In this document: positions 1 to 9,359 of the stretch, piece after piece | Layout of the letters: the number at the start of each line of letters is the position of its first letter | Position numbering within the stretch: the first letter of the stretch is position 1 | NCBI RefSeq assembly: GCF_010120715.1 | Contig: NZ_CP047591.1 | Span: 3,348,001 to 3,412,000 of the forward strand | Direction: 5' to 3' | Length of the DNA stretch: 64,000 nucleotides | Source: Aminipila terrae | GTDB taxonomy: Bacteria; Bacillota; Clostridia; Peptostreptococcales; Anaerovoracaceae | Notes under the pieces: model-generated | Seen by the model: only the letters and a program-made list of their open reading frames with translations | Database searches by the model: none | What the model was told of the DNA's origin: nothing | Translations under genes and position numbers: made by a program

Positions 1-1
1 G

Positions 2-849
2 CCCGATACCATTATAAATAATGCTGAAGAATTTCGGTTTAGAATCGGACAGCCCATTTCAATAATTTCAAAAAATGAAGAATTCCATATATCATATGCT
101 GTAACCTATGAAATGCTCAATAATCTCATAAACCGCATGCTAAATTATTCTTATTATGCTTACGAAGCGGAATTAGCAAATGGTTATATAACCATTGAAG
201 GGGGCACAGAGCAGGTGTATGTGGTAAGGTGGTTCTTGACAAAGGTAATGTGAAACTCATCAAAGATATATCTTCTGTAAATATCCGATGCAGCAGAGAG
301 GTAATAGGGGCTTCCGATGGATGTATTAATAAGATTTTGAAACCGGATGGCACTATCCATAATACCTTGATTGTTTCGCCGCCTAAGTGCGGAAAAACCA
401 CTTTGTTAAGAGATCTCATAAGAAATTTAAGCAGTAAAGGATTTCGGGTGGGAGTATGTGATGAAAGATCAGAAATAGCCGGCAGCTATCGCGGCAATAC
501 TTACTATGATTTGGGTCCACGCACAGACATTTTAGACGGCTGTCCCAAAGAGCAAGGAATCATCATGCTCATAAGAGCCATGTCGCCTAATATCATTGCT
601 ACAGATGAAATCGGTAAAAGTGCTGACATTTATGCTATAGAAACCGCCATGTGTGCAGGGGTTAACTTGATTACTACTATACATGGGAATTCTTATGAGG
701 ATGTTTTAAATTCGGCCATAGGCGGTCTTATCAAAAAAGGAATTTTCTCTTGTATCATTTTTTTATCAAATGTACCCAAAACCGGATCAATTAAAGAGAT
801 TATATATTCCAGTCAAAAAAAGGCCGATAACGGTAAAAATATTATGTAA
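2..849 (+). CDS. spoIIIAA: Stage III sporulation protein AA, partial, with an apparent frameshift
   Basis: SpoIIIAA is the secretion-type ATPase thought to energise the SpoIIIA-SpoIIQ channel between mother cell and forespore. The gene runs off the left edge, so the N-terminus is missing. Codons from base 2 read in one frame to about 200 and from there in another. Adding one G to the five-G run at 200-204 joins them through GYITIEGGHRAGVCGK, the family's conserved GGHR region. Further on are a Walker A motif (PPKCGKTTLL, about 370-400) and the Walker B region with ATDEIG near 600-615. It heads an AA-AB-AC-AD cluster with short gaps. A GTG at 229 could open a shorter frame but would discard conserved sequence. 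The identification is firm. The frameshift is probably a sequence error. Confidence 0.93.
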
Positions 850-872
850 ATCATAAGAAAGGAAGATATATT

Positions 873-1394
873 TTGCTTAAGATTATTTTAAACACCCTGA
901 TTTTTATTATCTGTTGTGCCATAGGATATTTTAAAGCACAGGACTATCAGTGCAGAGTTACAAATTTACAAAGCTTCCTTGATGGCCTGAAGAATTTAGA
1001 GGATGAAATCTTATATCGCAAAACACCTCTTCCGGAAGCCTTAGCAATAGTTTCTGCAGAGAAGGCAAATCATGGTGCTAAAAATTTATTTTCACAAGTA
1101 TCCATGGATTTAAAAGGCAAAAACAATTGCAGTTTTATTGAAAGCTGGATTAAATATTCAAATGAACTGGGGGATAGCTGCTCATTTACTGCAGAAGACA
1201 TATATGCCATAAATGAGCTTGGAAAAGGCCTGGGTGGTACTGATGTATATGGTCAGAGCGCTGTTATTCAAAGGTCTTATAAACAACTGGAGAACCAGTT
1301 AAAAGATGCTGTTCAAGAGAACAATACAAAGGGCAAGATGTATAAAAACTTAGGAATTGCTATAGGTTTAACACTTGTTATTATACTATTATAA
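873..1394 (+). CDS. spoIIIAB: Stage III sporulation protein AB
   Basis: This 173-residue protein matches the usual SpoIIIAB length (about 170). It has an N-terminal membrane segment (residues 3-18), a helical body, and a second hydrophobic segment at the extreme C-terminus (LGIAIGLTLVIILL). SpoIIIAB is a mother-cell membrane component of the channel built during engulfment, and its fold resembles type II/IV secretion F proteins. The start is a TTG at 873 with AAAGGAAG about 8 bases upstream; no ATG fits better. It lies 23 bases after spoIIIAA and just before spoIIIAC, the canonical order. Nothing looks broken. Confidence 0.92.
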   Translation: MLKIILNTLIFIICCAIGYFKAQDYQCRVTNLQSFLDGLKNLEDEILYRKTPLPEALAIVSAEKANHGAKNLFSQVSMDLKGKNNCSFIESWIKYSNELGDSCSFTAEDIYAINELGKGLGGTDVYGQSAVIQRSYKQLENQLKDAVQENNTKGKMYKNLGIAIGLTLVIILL

Positions 1395-1414
1395 AATTGT
1401 GGAGGGCACAAAAG

Positions 1415-1612
1415 ATGATGGATGTTGACATCATATTTAAAATTGCCGGAATAGGGATTGCAATAGCAGTAATAAATCAGATACTTACGAAAGCTGGACG
1501 GGAAGATTATGCACTGATGACCACGTTAGCAGGAATTATCGTGGTACTTTTCTTTATCATCCGTATGATAAGTGAATTCTTTGAAACTGTAAAAACTTTA
1601 TTTCAATTGTAG
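1415..1612 (+). CDS. spoIIIAC: Stage III sporulation protein AC
   Basis: This 65-residue protein with two membrane helices is the normal size for SpoIIIAC. The ATG at 1415 (MMDVDIIF) is preferred over the upstream in-frame codon at 1397 because GGAGGG lies about 9 bases before it. The first helix contains IAGIGIAIAVINQIL, and the second spans roughly residues 35-52. SpoIIIAC and SpoIIIAD are related small integral membrane subunits of the feeding channel. It sits between AB and AD with short gaps, as in the standard operon. Confidence 0.92.
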   Translation: MMDVDIIFKIAGIGIAIAVINQILTKAGREDYALMTTLAGIIVVLFFIIRMISEFFETVKTLFQL

Positions 1613-1629
1613 GCGACAGGGGTGAACCT

Positions 1630-2016
1630 ATGGATATAGTAAAAATCGCACTAATAGCACTTGTAGGGGTTATTTGTGCACAAATAATAAAAGGTTTCAA
1701 ACCGGAATTTGCTATTTACGTTGTGCTGGCAACAGTGATAATCATATTTACTTTAGCCTTAGAAAAACTTATGTCGGTATTTTCATTTCTACAAAGTATA
1801 TATGGCAATATTACATACGGAAAAACCTTTTTCCCTATCATCATAAAGGTACTGGTAGTTGCTTATATTGCTGATTTTACTTCTCAGCTTTGTAAAGACT
1901 CAGGGGAAGGAGCCATTGCGGGAAAAGTAGAACTTGCGGGGAAAATAATCATATTTTATCTGGCGATTCCAATACTGATTGCAATATTACAGCTAATAAA
2001 TTCTGTATTAAAATAG
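1630..2016 (+). CDS. spoIIIAD: Stage III sporulation protein AD
   Basis: This 128-residue integral membrane protein has about four hydrophobic segments and the conserved ADFTSQLCKDSGEGAIAGKV stretch in the middle-to-late part, which is typical of SpoIIIAD. A ribosome site (AGGGGTGA) precedes the ATG at 1630. In nearly all endospore formers spoIIIAE follows directly. Here the gene is followed by a hairpin terminator and a convergent aldo/keto reductase, while spoIIIAE is found near 51 kb on the other strand. The gene itself is intact. Confidence 0.93.
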   Translation: MDIVKIALIALVGVICAQIIKGFKPEFAIYVVLATVIIIFTLALEKLMSVFSFLQSIYGNITYGKTFFPIIIKVLVVAYIADFTSQLCKDSGEGAIAGKVELAGKIIIFYLAIPILIAILQLINSVLK

Positions 2017-2022
2017 AAAGTT

Positions 2023-2056
2023 AAAAAGCATATGGATACCAATCCATATGCCTTTT
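2023..2056 (+). terminator. Terminator after spoIIIAD
   Basis: An inverted repeat, GCATATGGAT (2028-2037) with ATCCATATGC (2042-2051), is followed by CTTTT. It closes the AA-AD half-operon at the point where spoIIIAE would be expected. The hairpin is AT-rich with a short T tract, so its strength is uncertain. Confidence 0.6.
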
Positions 2057-2104
2057 ACTGTTCATTCGTCATTTGTTTGTATTAAATTGCCAGCCATATT
2101 TAGT

Positions 2105-3061
2105 TTAAAACATGATAATTGCACGAACAGGACATACGGGTGCACAGTAGCCACAAGTTAAACAAACTGAATGATTTACCCCTGCTGAACCATTGTCATT
2201 AAAAGTAATTGCATGATTAGGGCACTTTTCAATACATGCTCCACAACCTTCGCAGTCACCTTCATCAATATGAATTTTCTTCTTGGTAATGTCAGGAATA
2301 TAATTCTGATCTAAAGACCCTTCTATATATTCAATAATCCTGTCTATTTCCTGTTTATGTCCAAAACCGATCATCATGGAAGAAACTCCGGGTAGTGTAT
2401 GTACATAGTCCAGGGCCTCAAGGTAATGGCCCGTTAAATTGCCGCCTCCAAAAACCTTCATGGTAAAAATACCTTTATCGTGCTCTGTATTTTTCTTTAT
2501 GGCCACAGCCATTTCTTCTTTTGTTCCTGGTCCATTTCCTTTTCTGATTCCCAGACTCCTGAAATTAATAAGAGGGAAGAGTACATCCAGTTCAGAGATT
2601 TGGGCTGCATGTTCAGCTACATCTACATGATGAGTGGAAACACCAATTGCCTTCACCAGACCTTTTGTTTTGGCTTCCTGAAGATATTCCCATGCCCCAA
2701 TACGGTTTTCCCAATCAGAAATACTTCTGACTTCATGAAGAAGAAATATATCGATAACATCTCTGTCCATTTCTTTTCTTGCCTGTTCAACGGCATACTT
2801 CATCTGATTATAAGAGGGATCTAAACATTTGGACGTGATAACCGGATTATAGTTTGTACCTTTTAAAGCACGTTTTATATAATGATACGTGTCATAATAC
2901 TGTGCAGTATCTAAAAAATTTATGCCGCATTCTAAAGCGTATTTTAAAACAGCAGAACCTTCTTCCAATGACATATTTAATTGAGTTTTCCCTATAGTGA
3001 GTACGCCAAATCCTACCTGAGTAACTTTTAAATCCGTTTTTCCAAGAACATTCTTTTGCAT
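2105..3061 (-). CDS. Aldo/keto reductase with C-terminal 2[4Fe-4S] ferredoxin domain
   Basis: Residues 1 to about 250 form an aldo/keto reductase barrel, with the N-terminal GKTDLKVTQVGFG region and the INFLDTAQYYDT segment that carries the catalytic Asp and Tyr. About 45 C-terminal residues hold two ferredoxin Cys clusters (CEGCGACIEKCP and CLTCGYCAPVCP), so electrons probably reach the substrate through iron-sulfur centres as well as NAD(P)H. Such fusions are common in anaerobes; the substrate is unknown. The gene is convergent with spoIIIAD and divergent from alaS. It lies at one end of the proposed inversion. Another ferredoxin-type reductase, with a different cysteine pattern, is at 9788-10894. 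Confidence 0.85.
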   Translation of the reverse strand: MQKNVLGKTDLKVTQVGFGVLTIGKTQLNMSLEEGSAVLKYALECGINFLDTAQYYDTYHYIKRALKGTNYNPVITSKCLDPSYNQMKYAVEQARKEMDRDVIDIFLLHEVRSISDWENRIGAWEYLQEAKTKGLVKAIGVSTHHVDVAEHAAQISELDVLFPLINFRSLGIRKGNGPGTKEEMAVAIKKNTEHDKGIFTMKVFGGGNLTGHYLEALDYVHTLPGVSSMMIGFGHKQEIDRIIEYIEGSLDQNYIPDITKKKIHIDEGDCEGCGACIEKCPNHAITFNDNGSAGVNHSVCLTCGYCAPVCPVRAIIMF

Positions 3062-3217
3062 AAACCCTCCAATTACACGATGTGTTTATATATACTTATG
3101 GTTTTCTTCATTATTTTCTTTAATTGTAACATAAAATATGTTATAATAATCGGGTTATACGACAAAAATCAATAAAATGAATTTCATGATAATAATTCAC
3201 GGGAGGAATCAATATAA

Positions 3218-5841
3218 ATGGAAAAACTTGGGTTAAATCAAATTAGGGAAACATTCCAAAATTTTTACGTTAGTAAAGATCACTATAAAAGAAAAAGTTT
3301 TTCTCTTGTTCCGGAAAAGGACAAGAGTCTGCTTATCATAAATTCTGGTATGGCACCACTAAAGCCTTATTTTGCTGGCTTGGAAACGCCACCAAGCAAA
3401 AGAATGACTACCTGCCAGAAATGCATCAGGACAGGAGATATTGATAACGTTGGAATGACTGCAAGACACGGTACTTTTTTTGAAATGCTGGGCAGTTTTT
3501 CCTTTGGTGATTATTTTAAAACAGAATCCCTTACTTGGGGATGGGAATTTATTACTCAGGTTTTAAAACTTCCTGAAGAAAAAATCTGGGCTACAATCTA
3601 TGAAGATGATGACGAGGCTTTTGATATCTGGAAAAATACCATTGGAATGCCTGAAGAAAGAATTGTAAGACTGGGAAAAGATGATAATTTCTGGGAAATA
3701 GGTACTGGTCCATGTGGACCATGTTCTGAAATCTACTTTGACAGAGGTGAAGAGTATGGCTGTGGCAGTCCTGACTGTAAACCTGGATGTGACTGTGACA
3801 GATATGTTGAATTCTGGAATCACGTATTTACTCAATTTTCCAGAGATGAAGATGGAAATTATTCTGATCTAGCTCATCCAAATATTGATACCGGCATGGG
3901 GCTGGAAAGACTTGCATGTATCATGCAGGGAGTAGATTCCATATTTGATATTGATACAATTAAATATATTCTTGATGCTGTTGTGGATAAATCCGGGATT
4001 AAATATGGCAATGGTAAATATAAAACAGATGTATCCATTCGAATCATCACAGACCATATACGTTCTGTAACATTCATGATTGCGGATGGTATCATACCTA
4101 GTAATGAAGGCAGGGGATATGTTCTCAGACGATTGCTCAGAAGAGCTGCAAGACATGGCAAACTTCTGAATATTGATGGAGCTTTTCTGGCTGAATTATC
4201 AAAGAAGGTTATCGAAGTATCAGGGGGAGCATATCCTGAGCTTGAAGAAAAATCTGATTATATTTTCAAAATTATTACTATAGAAGAAGAAAAATTCAGT
4301 TCAACAATTGATCAGGGTACTGCAATTATTGCTGAGTATGTGGAAGAATTAAAGAAAGAGGGTAAAACAGAACTTTCCGGAGAAAAGGTATTTAAGCTTT
4401 ATGACACCTTTGGTTTTCCTCTTGAATTAACTCAGGAAATTTTAGCTGAGAATGAATGTACAGCTGATATAGAAGGATTTAATGCCAATATGCTGCATCA
4501 GAAAGAAACAGCAAGAGCTGCAAGAAAATCTGTAGATGATGATGGCTGGGCAGAAGAAAATCTGGATTTTGCTGCCGGAAGTAAAACTGTATTTACTGGT
4601 TATGAAAAAACAGAAGATGAAGGAATTGTAAAAGGCATTTTCTGCAATAAAAATATTTCAGAAGTGGCAAAAATTGGTGATGATGCGAGAATTATACTGG
4701 ACAAGACACCTTTTTATGCGGAGAGCGGCGGTCAGATTTATGACCACGGAGTAGTATGCAATGACAACTTTACTGCTGAAGTCGTTGAAGTTACTAAATT
4801 TCAGGGCAACTTTGCCCATAAGCTGAAAATCGTGAATGGCCAGCTTAAAGTCGGAGATAAATTAAAGTTATTTGTTGATGTTCCTGTAAGAAATCATATT
4901 TCAAGAAATCATACTGCTACACATTTACTGCAGCAGGCTCTTAGGGAAGTAGTGGGAAGCCATATACAGCAGGCTGGATCCAGCGTAAATGCTGAAGGTC
5001 TGCGTTTTGACTTTAATCATTATGAAGCTGTCACAAAAGAACAGCTGATTGCTGTTGAAAAAATTGTAAACGATAAAATCATGCACTTCCTGCCAGTTAC
5101 TATGGAAGAAATGTCCATGCAGGATGCAGTTAAAACCGGAGCTACTGCTTTATTTGGAGAAAAATACGGGGATACTGTCAGAGTTGTCTCTATTGGCGAA
5201 TTCAGTAAAGAACTTTGTGGTGGTACCCACGTGGCCAATTCTGGTTTAATCGGATCTTTCAAAATTATAAGTGAATCCGGGGTTGCAGCAGGGGTGAGAA
5301 GAATTGAAGCGGTTACAGGTTTAGGCATTGTTAACAAACTGAAGGAGGCTGAATCCGTAATAGAAAATGCTGCCGATATTTTAAAAACCAGTCATACAGG
5401 ACTTCTTACAAAGATTTCAAGTCTTTCAGAAGAAGCTAAAGCCTTAAAAAAGAACTGGATGAACTAAAGAAGAGCGCTATAAGTTCATCACTTGATTCTA
5501 TTTTAGATGAAGCAAAAACCATTGGGGACGTAAAACTGCTGACAAAAGCCTTTACAGATTATGATATTAATGATCTCCGTCAGATTTCAGACGATATAAA
5601 GAAGTCTCATAAAGGCTACGTATTGGTATTTGCTACTCAAAATGGTGAGAAGGTAACCTTTATGGTTTCTATTACGGATGATCTCCTTGAAAAGGGTTAT
5701 CATGCAGGAAATATGATTAAACAGATCGCAGCAGCTGCCGGCGGCGGTGGCGGCGGAAAAGCCGATATGGCACAGGCTGGAGCAAAAGATCCTTCAAAAA
5801 TTCAGGATGCTTTTAAAGTTGCAGAAACTCTTATAAAGTAA
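3218..5841 (+). CDS. alaS: Alanyl-tRNA synthetase, with an apparent frameshift near 5448
   Basis: AlaS charges tRNA-Ala. The frame from 3218 covers the class II catalytic core (MTTCQKCIRTGDIDNVG, GTFFEMLGSFSFGDYF), the tRNA-recognition part and the editing domain (zinc site HTATHLLQQALR and CGGTHV). It then stops at 5467. Adding one A to the six-A run at 5446-5451 restores the reading frame into the C-terminal DHHA1 domain, which ends with the usual glycine-rich loop and SKIQDAF motif at 5841. The repaired protein is 874 residues, the standard length. RBS GGGAGG precedes the ATG. As this is an essential single-copy gene, a sequence error is the likely cause of the break. ireB and ruvX follow, the standard clostridial order. 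Confidence 0.95.
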
Positions 5842-5907
5842 AATGCTATAAATTTCCATCATAATTTAGTGTAAATATTACAACAATATTAAATATGCAA
5901 ATTAGGG

Positions 5908-5937
5908 TTGTTTTGATTATGGAAATATGTGTATAAT
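5908..5937 (+). promoter_or_regulatory. Candidate sigma-A promoter for ireB-ruvX
   Basis: TTGTTT (5908-5913) and TATAAT (5932-5937) are separated by 18 bases, a plausible sigma-A promoter about 28 bases before the ireB start. The -10 is perfect; the -35 is weak. Confidence 0.45.
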
Positions 5938-5964
5938 AATAGAAAAGGAAGAAGGTGAGTAGGA

Positions 5965-6213
5965 TTGGATAGAAACACTATTATGTTTAACAACTCAGAG
6001 AAAAGTGACCAAAAAACAACAGAAGATATTTTAAAGACCGTTTATGATGCTTTAGATGAAAAAGGTTATAATGCAATCGATCAGATGGTAGGTTATATCC
6101 TTTCAGGAGATCCTTCCTACATAACTGGGCATAACAACGCTAGAAATATCATTAGACACATTGAAAGAGATGACTTAGTGGAAGAATTACTTCGAGCATT
6201 TCTAAAAAAATAA
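5965..6213 (+). CDS. ireB: IreB family regulatory phosphoprotein (DUF965)
   Basis: This 82-residue protein matches the IreB/DUF965 family: a short N-terminal segment with Thr near a TIMF motif, then a compact helical body with YDALDEKGYNAIDQMVGYI and DPSYITGHNNARNIIR. In Enterococcus, IreB is the substrate of the Ser/Thr kinase IreK and affects cephalosporin resistance. The likely start is TTG at 5965, with AAGGTGAG about 6 bases upstream. An ATG at 5983 is possible but would lose the conserved Thr. It stands between alaS and ruvX, its nearly invariant place in Clostridia. Confidence 0.92.
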   Translation: MDRNTIMFNNSEKSDQKTTEDILKTVYDALDEKGYNAIDQMVGYILSGDPSYITGHNNARNIIRHIERDDLVEELLRAFLKK

Positions 6214-6230
6214 GACACAATCTAGAAAAA

Positions 6231-6256
6231 GGGCGGACAGATGTCCGCCTTATTTT
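6231..6256 (+). terminator. Intrinsic terminator after ireB
   Basis: A GC-rich hairpin (GGCGGAC with GTCCGCC, 6232-6249) is followed by TTATTTTTT. It is placed directly after ireB and may make transcription into ruvX partial. Confidence 0.85.
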
Positions 6257-6291
6257 TTAGTATTATATTACAAAAGAAAGGTAATTAATAT

Positions 6292-6744
6292 ATGAGAAAA
6301 CTTGCACTGGACGTAGGCGATAAAACAATTGGAGTCGCTGTTAGTGACGAATTACTGCTCACAGCAAACGGAGTCACAACCATAGAACGTGTAGGCATAA
6401 GAAAAGATGCTGGTAAAGTCATGGACTATATAAGAGAATATAATTGTGATACGGTAGTCGTAGGTCTTCCCAAGAAACTGGATGGAACGGACAGTATCCA
6501 GACAGAAAAAGTTTACGAATTCAAAACGATGCTTGAGAACAAGCTTAAAAGTTCAGGAATGGCTGATATAGCCGTAGTTTTCCAAGATGAGCGTCTTACT
6601 ACTGTCATGGCAGAAAAAATTCTGATAGAGGCCGATGTCAGCAGAAAAAAGAGAAAAGAAGTTATAGATAAACAGGCTGCTATTTTAATCTTACAGGGAT
6701 ATCTTGATAAGCTGGCTTATCAAAAAAAACAGAAACAGGATTAA
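6292..6744 (+). CDS. ruvX: Holliday junction resolvase-like RuvX (YqgF)
   Basis: This 150-residue protein has an RNase H-like fold with the family signatures LALDVGDKTIGVAVSD at the N-terminus (first catalytic Asp), VVVGLPKKLDGT in the middle, and FQDERLTTVMAEK carrying the acidic Asp-Glu pair. RuvX/YqgF acts on 16S rRNA 5'-end maturation or recombination junctions. RBS AAAGGTAATT lies before the ATG. It follows ireB across a terminator and ends the alaS-ireB-ruvX block, after which a hairpin closes transcription. Confidence 0.94.
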   Translation: MRKLALDVGDKTIGVAVSDELLLTANGVTTIERVGIRKDAGKVMDYIREYNCDTVVVGLPKKLDGTDSIQTEKVYEFKTMLENKLKSSGMADIAVVFQDERLTTVMAEKILIEADVSRKKRKEVIDKQAAILILQGYLDKLAYQKKQKQD

Positions 6745-6760
6745 ATATAATAAATTACTT

Positions 6761-6796
6761 ACAAGAAGTCATTAGATATATAATGGCTTCTTTTTA
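6761..6796 (+). terminator. Terminator after ruvX
   Basis: An inverted repeat, AGAAGTCATTA (6764-6774) and TAATGGCTTCT (6781-6791) with one G-T pair, is followed by TTTTAT. The rest of the 290-base gap to 7033 is very AT-rich; I see no confident promoter in it. Confidence 0.75.
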
Positions 6797-7032
6797 TATC
6801 TAAAAGATAAGATTTGCACCTTAATACCAGATGAATAACCATTAAACTTTATATAATATCATATATTAAAAAAAAATCAAGAATTTTTATTACATTTTAT
6901 AGCTTTTTTGTGATAAAATTAATATACACACATGTAGTTTTGACAAACATAAATCCAGTTGTTCAATTTAATGTTTATTAATAATGATTAATTTATGCAA
7001 ATATAGTCAAAAGTTAAGTAAAGGAGGCTTTT

Positions 7033-7557
7033 ATGTATAAAATTGGAGATCTTATTATATATGGAAATCAAGGTGTCTGTAGAGTTGATGAAATTGGCAT
7101 ACCTGACATCTCAGGTATTGCGGAAGATAAATTATATTATACTTTATCCCCTGTATATAATGATGGAAAAATATTTATTCCCGTAGACACCTTAGTCTAT
7201 ATGAGGCCAGTAGTTTCAAAATCTGAGGCAAAAAATATTATAAAACAAATCCCTAAAATTCAAGCAGAAATTATTGAAAACCAGAATTATAAGGTTATGG
7301 AAGACCACTATAAGAAATTACTTTCCACTCATAAATGTACTGATTTAATATATATTATAAAATCTGTATATGGAAAAAGAAAAGCTGTACAGCTACAAGG
7401 TAAAAACTTAGGGCAGACGGATGAGAAGTTTAAAAAAATTGCAGAAGAATTACTCAACAGTGAATTTGCATTAGCTTTAGATATTCCTAAAAACGAAGTA
7501 AATAAATATATTGAGGAATCTATTAAAAAAATACAAAAAGGCGAAGATATGCTGTAG
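7033..7557 (+). CDS. CarD/CdnL-type RNA polymerase-binding regulator
   Basis: This 174-residue protein opens with a CarD/TRCF RNA-polymerase-interaction domain (KIGDLIIYGNQGVCRVDEIG, then YYTLSPVYNDGKIFIPVD) and continues with an all-helical C-terminal half, as in CdnL proteins. The family binds the RNA polymerase beta subunit and stabilises open complexes, often at rRNA or stress promoters. A strong RBS (AAAGGAGG) precedes the ATG. It is followed by a DUF2935 gene but after a 150-base gap, so probably alone. The target promoters cannot be inferred here. Confidence 0.88.
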   Translation: MYKIGDLIIYGNQGVCRVDEIGIPDISGIAEDKLYYTLSPVYNDGKIFIPVDTLVYMRPVVSKSEAKNIIKQIPKIQAEIIENQNYKVMEDHYKKLLSTHKCTDLIYIIKSVYGKRKAVQLQGKNLGQTDEKFKKIAEELLNSEFALALDIPKNEVNKYIEESIKKIQKGEDML

Positions 7558-7708
7558 ACATGGTTACTTCTTAATTTAAAATATCCTGGGTTTGTCTGCT
7601 TACAGATGCCATTGTTGGGGTTTCCAAAACAGGGTGGGTGAATGTAAATGGAACATTTAATAAAAGGAGTAATATATTATAACATAAAACTATAAATTGG
7701 AGGTTTTT

Positions 7709-8626
7709 ATGTTATCAACCACTGAGTATGTACGGCAATCATTAGAATTGCATTTGTTTTTTACAAGAATTATGAAGGAGCATTCATTTTTTTTGGAGAT
7801 TGGGTTCACTCCTCGAGACAAAGATTTCGCAGAAACTGCAGATAATTTTAGAAGGGCATTTGATATCATTTTAATGGAAGCCCTTATTCTTTCTGACGGA
7901 GTAATCAATCAGAGCTTTCTTAACTCTGGAGAAGTCATTACTCCTTATACACTAAAAACTGAGGAAGTTTCAGTCTTTTATACTGGTGTACCTATCAATA
8001 CTGAACTTACGAAGATAGAAGAAAGCTTGTCAGAAGGTACTCCAAATAATATAAATATGCTGGAGCAAAGAGTAAATGATCTTAATGTCAGGATCTTGAA
8101 TCTATTAGATGAGCTCATACGGTTTAAAACAAAAGTCTTAAGTGATGTGACTTCTTGTAATATGTTTACAGTAAATTATCCACTTTTAATAGATCATATT
8201 TTACGTGAAGCAAAATTATATAATTTATTAATACAAAGGCTGGAAGAAAAAGAAAAAATAACCATTGAACAGGAGGCTATTGAGCAGGAACTTTTTTGGA
8301 ATAGAATTATGGCTGAGCATTCACTTTTTATCCGTGGGCTACTTGATCCAACAGAAAATGAATTGATTATTGCTGCAAATAATTTTGGAAATGAATTTAA
8401 TCAACTATACGAGGAATCCAAAAAAGCTATGGATCAGACTTTGCCTCTTTCAGAGGTAACAAGCGAAAGCTTGAGCGCTACAACAGACGTCCGTAATTTC
8501 AACGAGCAAGGCACCCAAGGCATTCTGAATTGTAAGGTTAAGTCAATAATTATCCCCCTCTTAGGAGATCATGTATTAAGAGAATCCAATCATTACCTGC
8601 GTTTGCTGAATACATACACAAAATAA
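7709..8626 (+). CDS. DUF2935 family protein (ferritin-like helical bundle)
   Basis: This protein is 305 residues from the ATG at 7709, chosen because GGAGG lies 9 bases upstream; the TTG at 7697 overlaps that ribosome site. Two similar halves are visible. Each has HLFFTRIMKEHSFFL or FWNRIMAEHSLFIRG near its start and PLLIDHILREAKLY or PLLGDHVLRESNHY at its end. The repeated Glu-His and Asp-His pairs look like metal ligands of a duplicated helical bundle. DUF2935 proteins occur in Bacillus and Clostridia; the function is not established. A metal-binding or redox role would suit the surroundings but is inference. Confidence 0.8.
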   Translation: MLSTTEYVRQSLELHLFFTRIMKEHSFFLEIGFTPRDKDFAETADNFRRAFDIILMEALILSDGVINQSFLNSGEVITPYTLKTEEVSVFYTGVPINTELTKIEESLSEGTPNNINMLEQRVNDLNVRILNLLDELIRFKTKVLSDVTSCNMFTVNYPLLIDHILREAKLYNLLIQRLEEKEKITIEQEAIEQELFWNRIMAEHSLFIRGLLDPTENELIIAANNFGNEFNQLYEESKKAMDQTLPLSEVTSESLSATTDVRNFNEQGTQGILNCKVKSIIIPLLGDHVLRESNHYLRLLNTYTK

Positions 8627-8650
8627 GAATAGCTATAACCCTGAAAGCTT

Positions 8651-8710
8651 AGTACTAAACTAAAATATCTTTGCCATAAAGTAATTGCAAAGATATTGTG
8701 GTTTAGTACT
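8651..8710. repeat. Long imperfect hairpin overlapping the merR 3' end
   Basis: AGTACTAAAC (8651-8660) pairs perfectly with GTTTAGTACT (8701-8710), and inside it AAATATCTTTGC (8663-8674) pairs with GCAAAGATATT (8687-8697), making about 21 paired bases with a small bulge. It lies between the convergent DUF2935 gene and merR and could end both transcripts, though neither side has a clear T tract. The left arm resembles repeats at 20493 and 22834. Confidence 0.6.
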
Positions 8711-9176
8711 TTATAGAAGTATTTTCTGTTTTTTTATGTTTCTTTTTTTCAATATATTTATGGTATTCAGCAGGGACATCTGATAGTTGTATTCCGTCAT
8801 GTACGGCACAAGTACCTGCTTTTTCAGCGGTTTGATAGTACCACGTCTTGTAGTTCAGCATATCAAGCATTGATTGCATTTCTTTCATTTGTTCCATTAC
8901 AGAAATTCGCTGGGATTCAATAATGGAAAGCCTTTCCTGGATTTTAGAATCTCCCTCCACACAACAATCAATAAAATGCTTGATTTCCTTAATAGGCATA
9001 CCCGTTTTCTTTAAACATTCAATAAGCTCTAAGCCTGATAAATCCTGCTCATTAAACATACGTATTCCGTTTGCAGAACGTTCTACAAATGGGATTAATC
9101 CTTCTTTATCATAATATCTTAATGTAGATGGAGCCACATTAAGTTTCTTTGAAATTTCACCAATTGTATAAATCAT
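8703..9176 (-). CDS. MerR family transcriptional regulator
   Basis: This 157-residue protein has the N-terminal MerR winged helix (YTIGEISKKLNVAPSTLRYY, then EGLIPFVERSANGIRMF) followed by a dimerising coiled coil (residues about 75-115) and a short C-terminal tail with one Cys. Size and sequence resemble the aldehyde- or electrophile-responsive AdhR/NmlR group; that assignment is inference. It is divergent from the cupin and aldo/keto reductase genes, and the shared gap holds a MerR-type promoter with a 19-base spacer, so it most likely activates them. The stop lies inside a long hairpin. Confidence 0.9.
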   Translation of the reverse strand: MIYTIGEISKKLNVAPSTLRYYDKEGLIPFVERSANGIRMFNEQDLSGLELIECLKKTGMPIKEIKHFIDCCVEGDSKIQERLSIIESQRISVMEQMKEMQSMLDMLNYKTWYYQTAEKAGTCAVHDGIQLSDVPAEYHKYIEKKKHKKTENTSIKY

Positions 9177-9212
9177 TTTCTATCCTCCTAAATGAAATTT
9201 TTAAAATAGGTA

Positions 9213-9243
9213 TTGACTTGAAGTTAACTTTAAGTTGTAGAAT
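9213..9243 (+). promoter_or_regulatory. MerR-type promoter/operator for the cupin-AKR genes
   Basis: TTGACT (9213-9218) and TAGAAT (9238-9243) are separated by 19 bases, the over-long spacer typical of promoters activated by MerR proteins. Centred in the spacer is a 20-base dyad, ACTTGAAGTT/AACTTTAAGT (9216-9235), with one mismatch. It sits between the divergent merR and cupin genes, about 115 bases before the cupin start. Confidence 0.85.
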
Positions 9244-9359
9244 GGTATTTAACTTAATAGCTGAGTTTAGCATGAATAAATTATGAAGTCAATTAAGTAT
9301 GATTTACTATCAATATACCTAGAGTCAGGAGGATTGATAATAACAGAAAGGATTTATGT

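Noticed and set aside
3062..3217. A T-box or other leader riboswitch before alaS
   Set aside because: The gap is only 156 bases, without a terminator hairpin or a T-box core; it is too short and unstructured.
5735..5765. A run of GGC/GGT codons near the end of alaS that looks like a repeat
   Set aside because: It encodes the glycine-rich loop normally found in the C-terminal domain of alanyl-tRNA synthetases.
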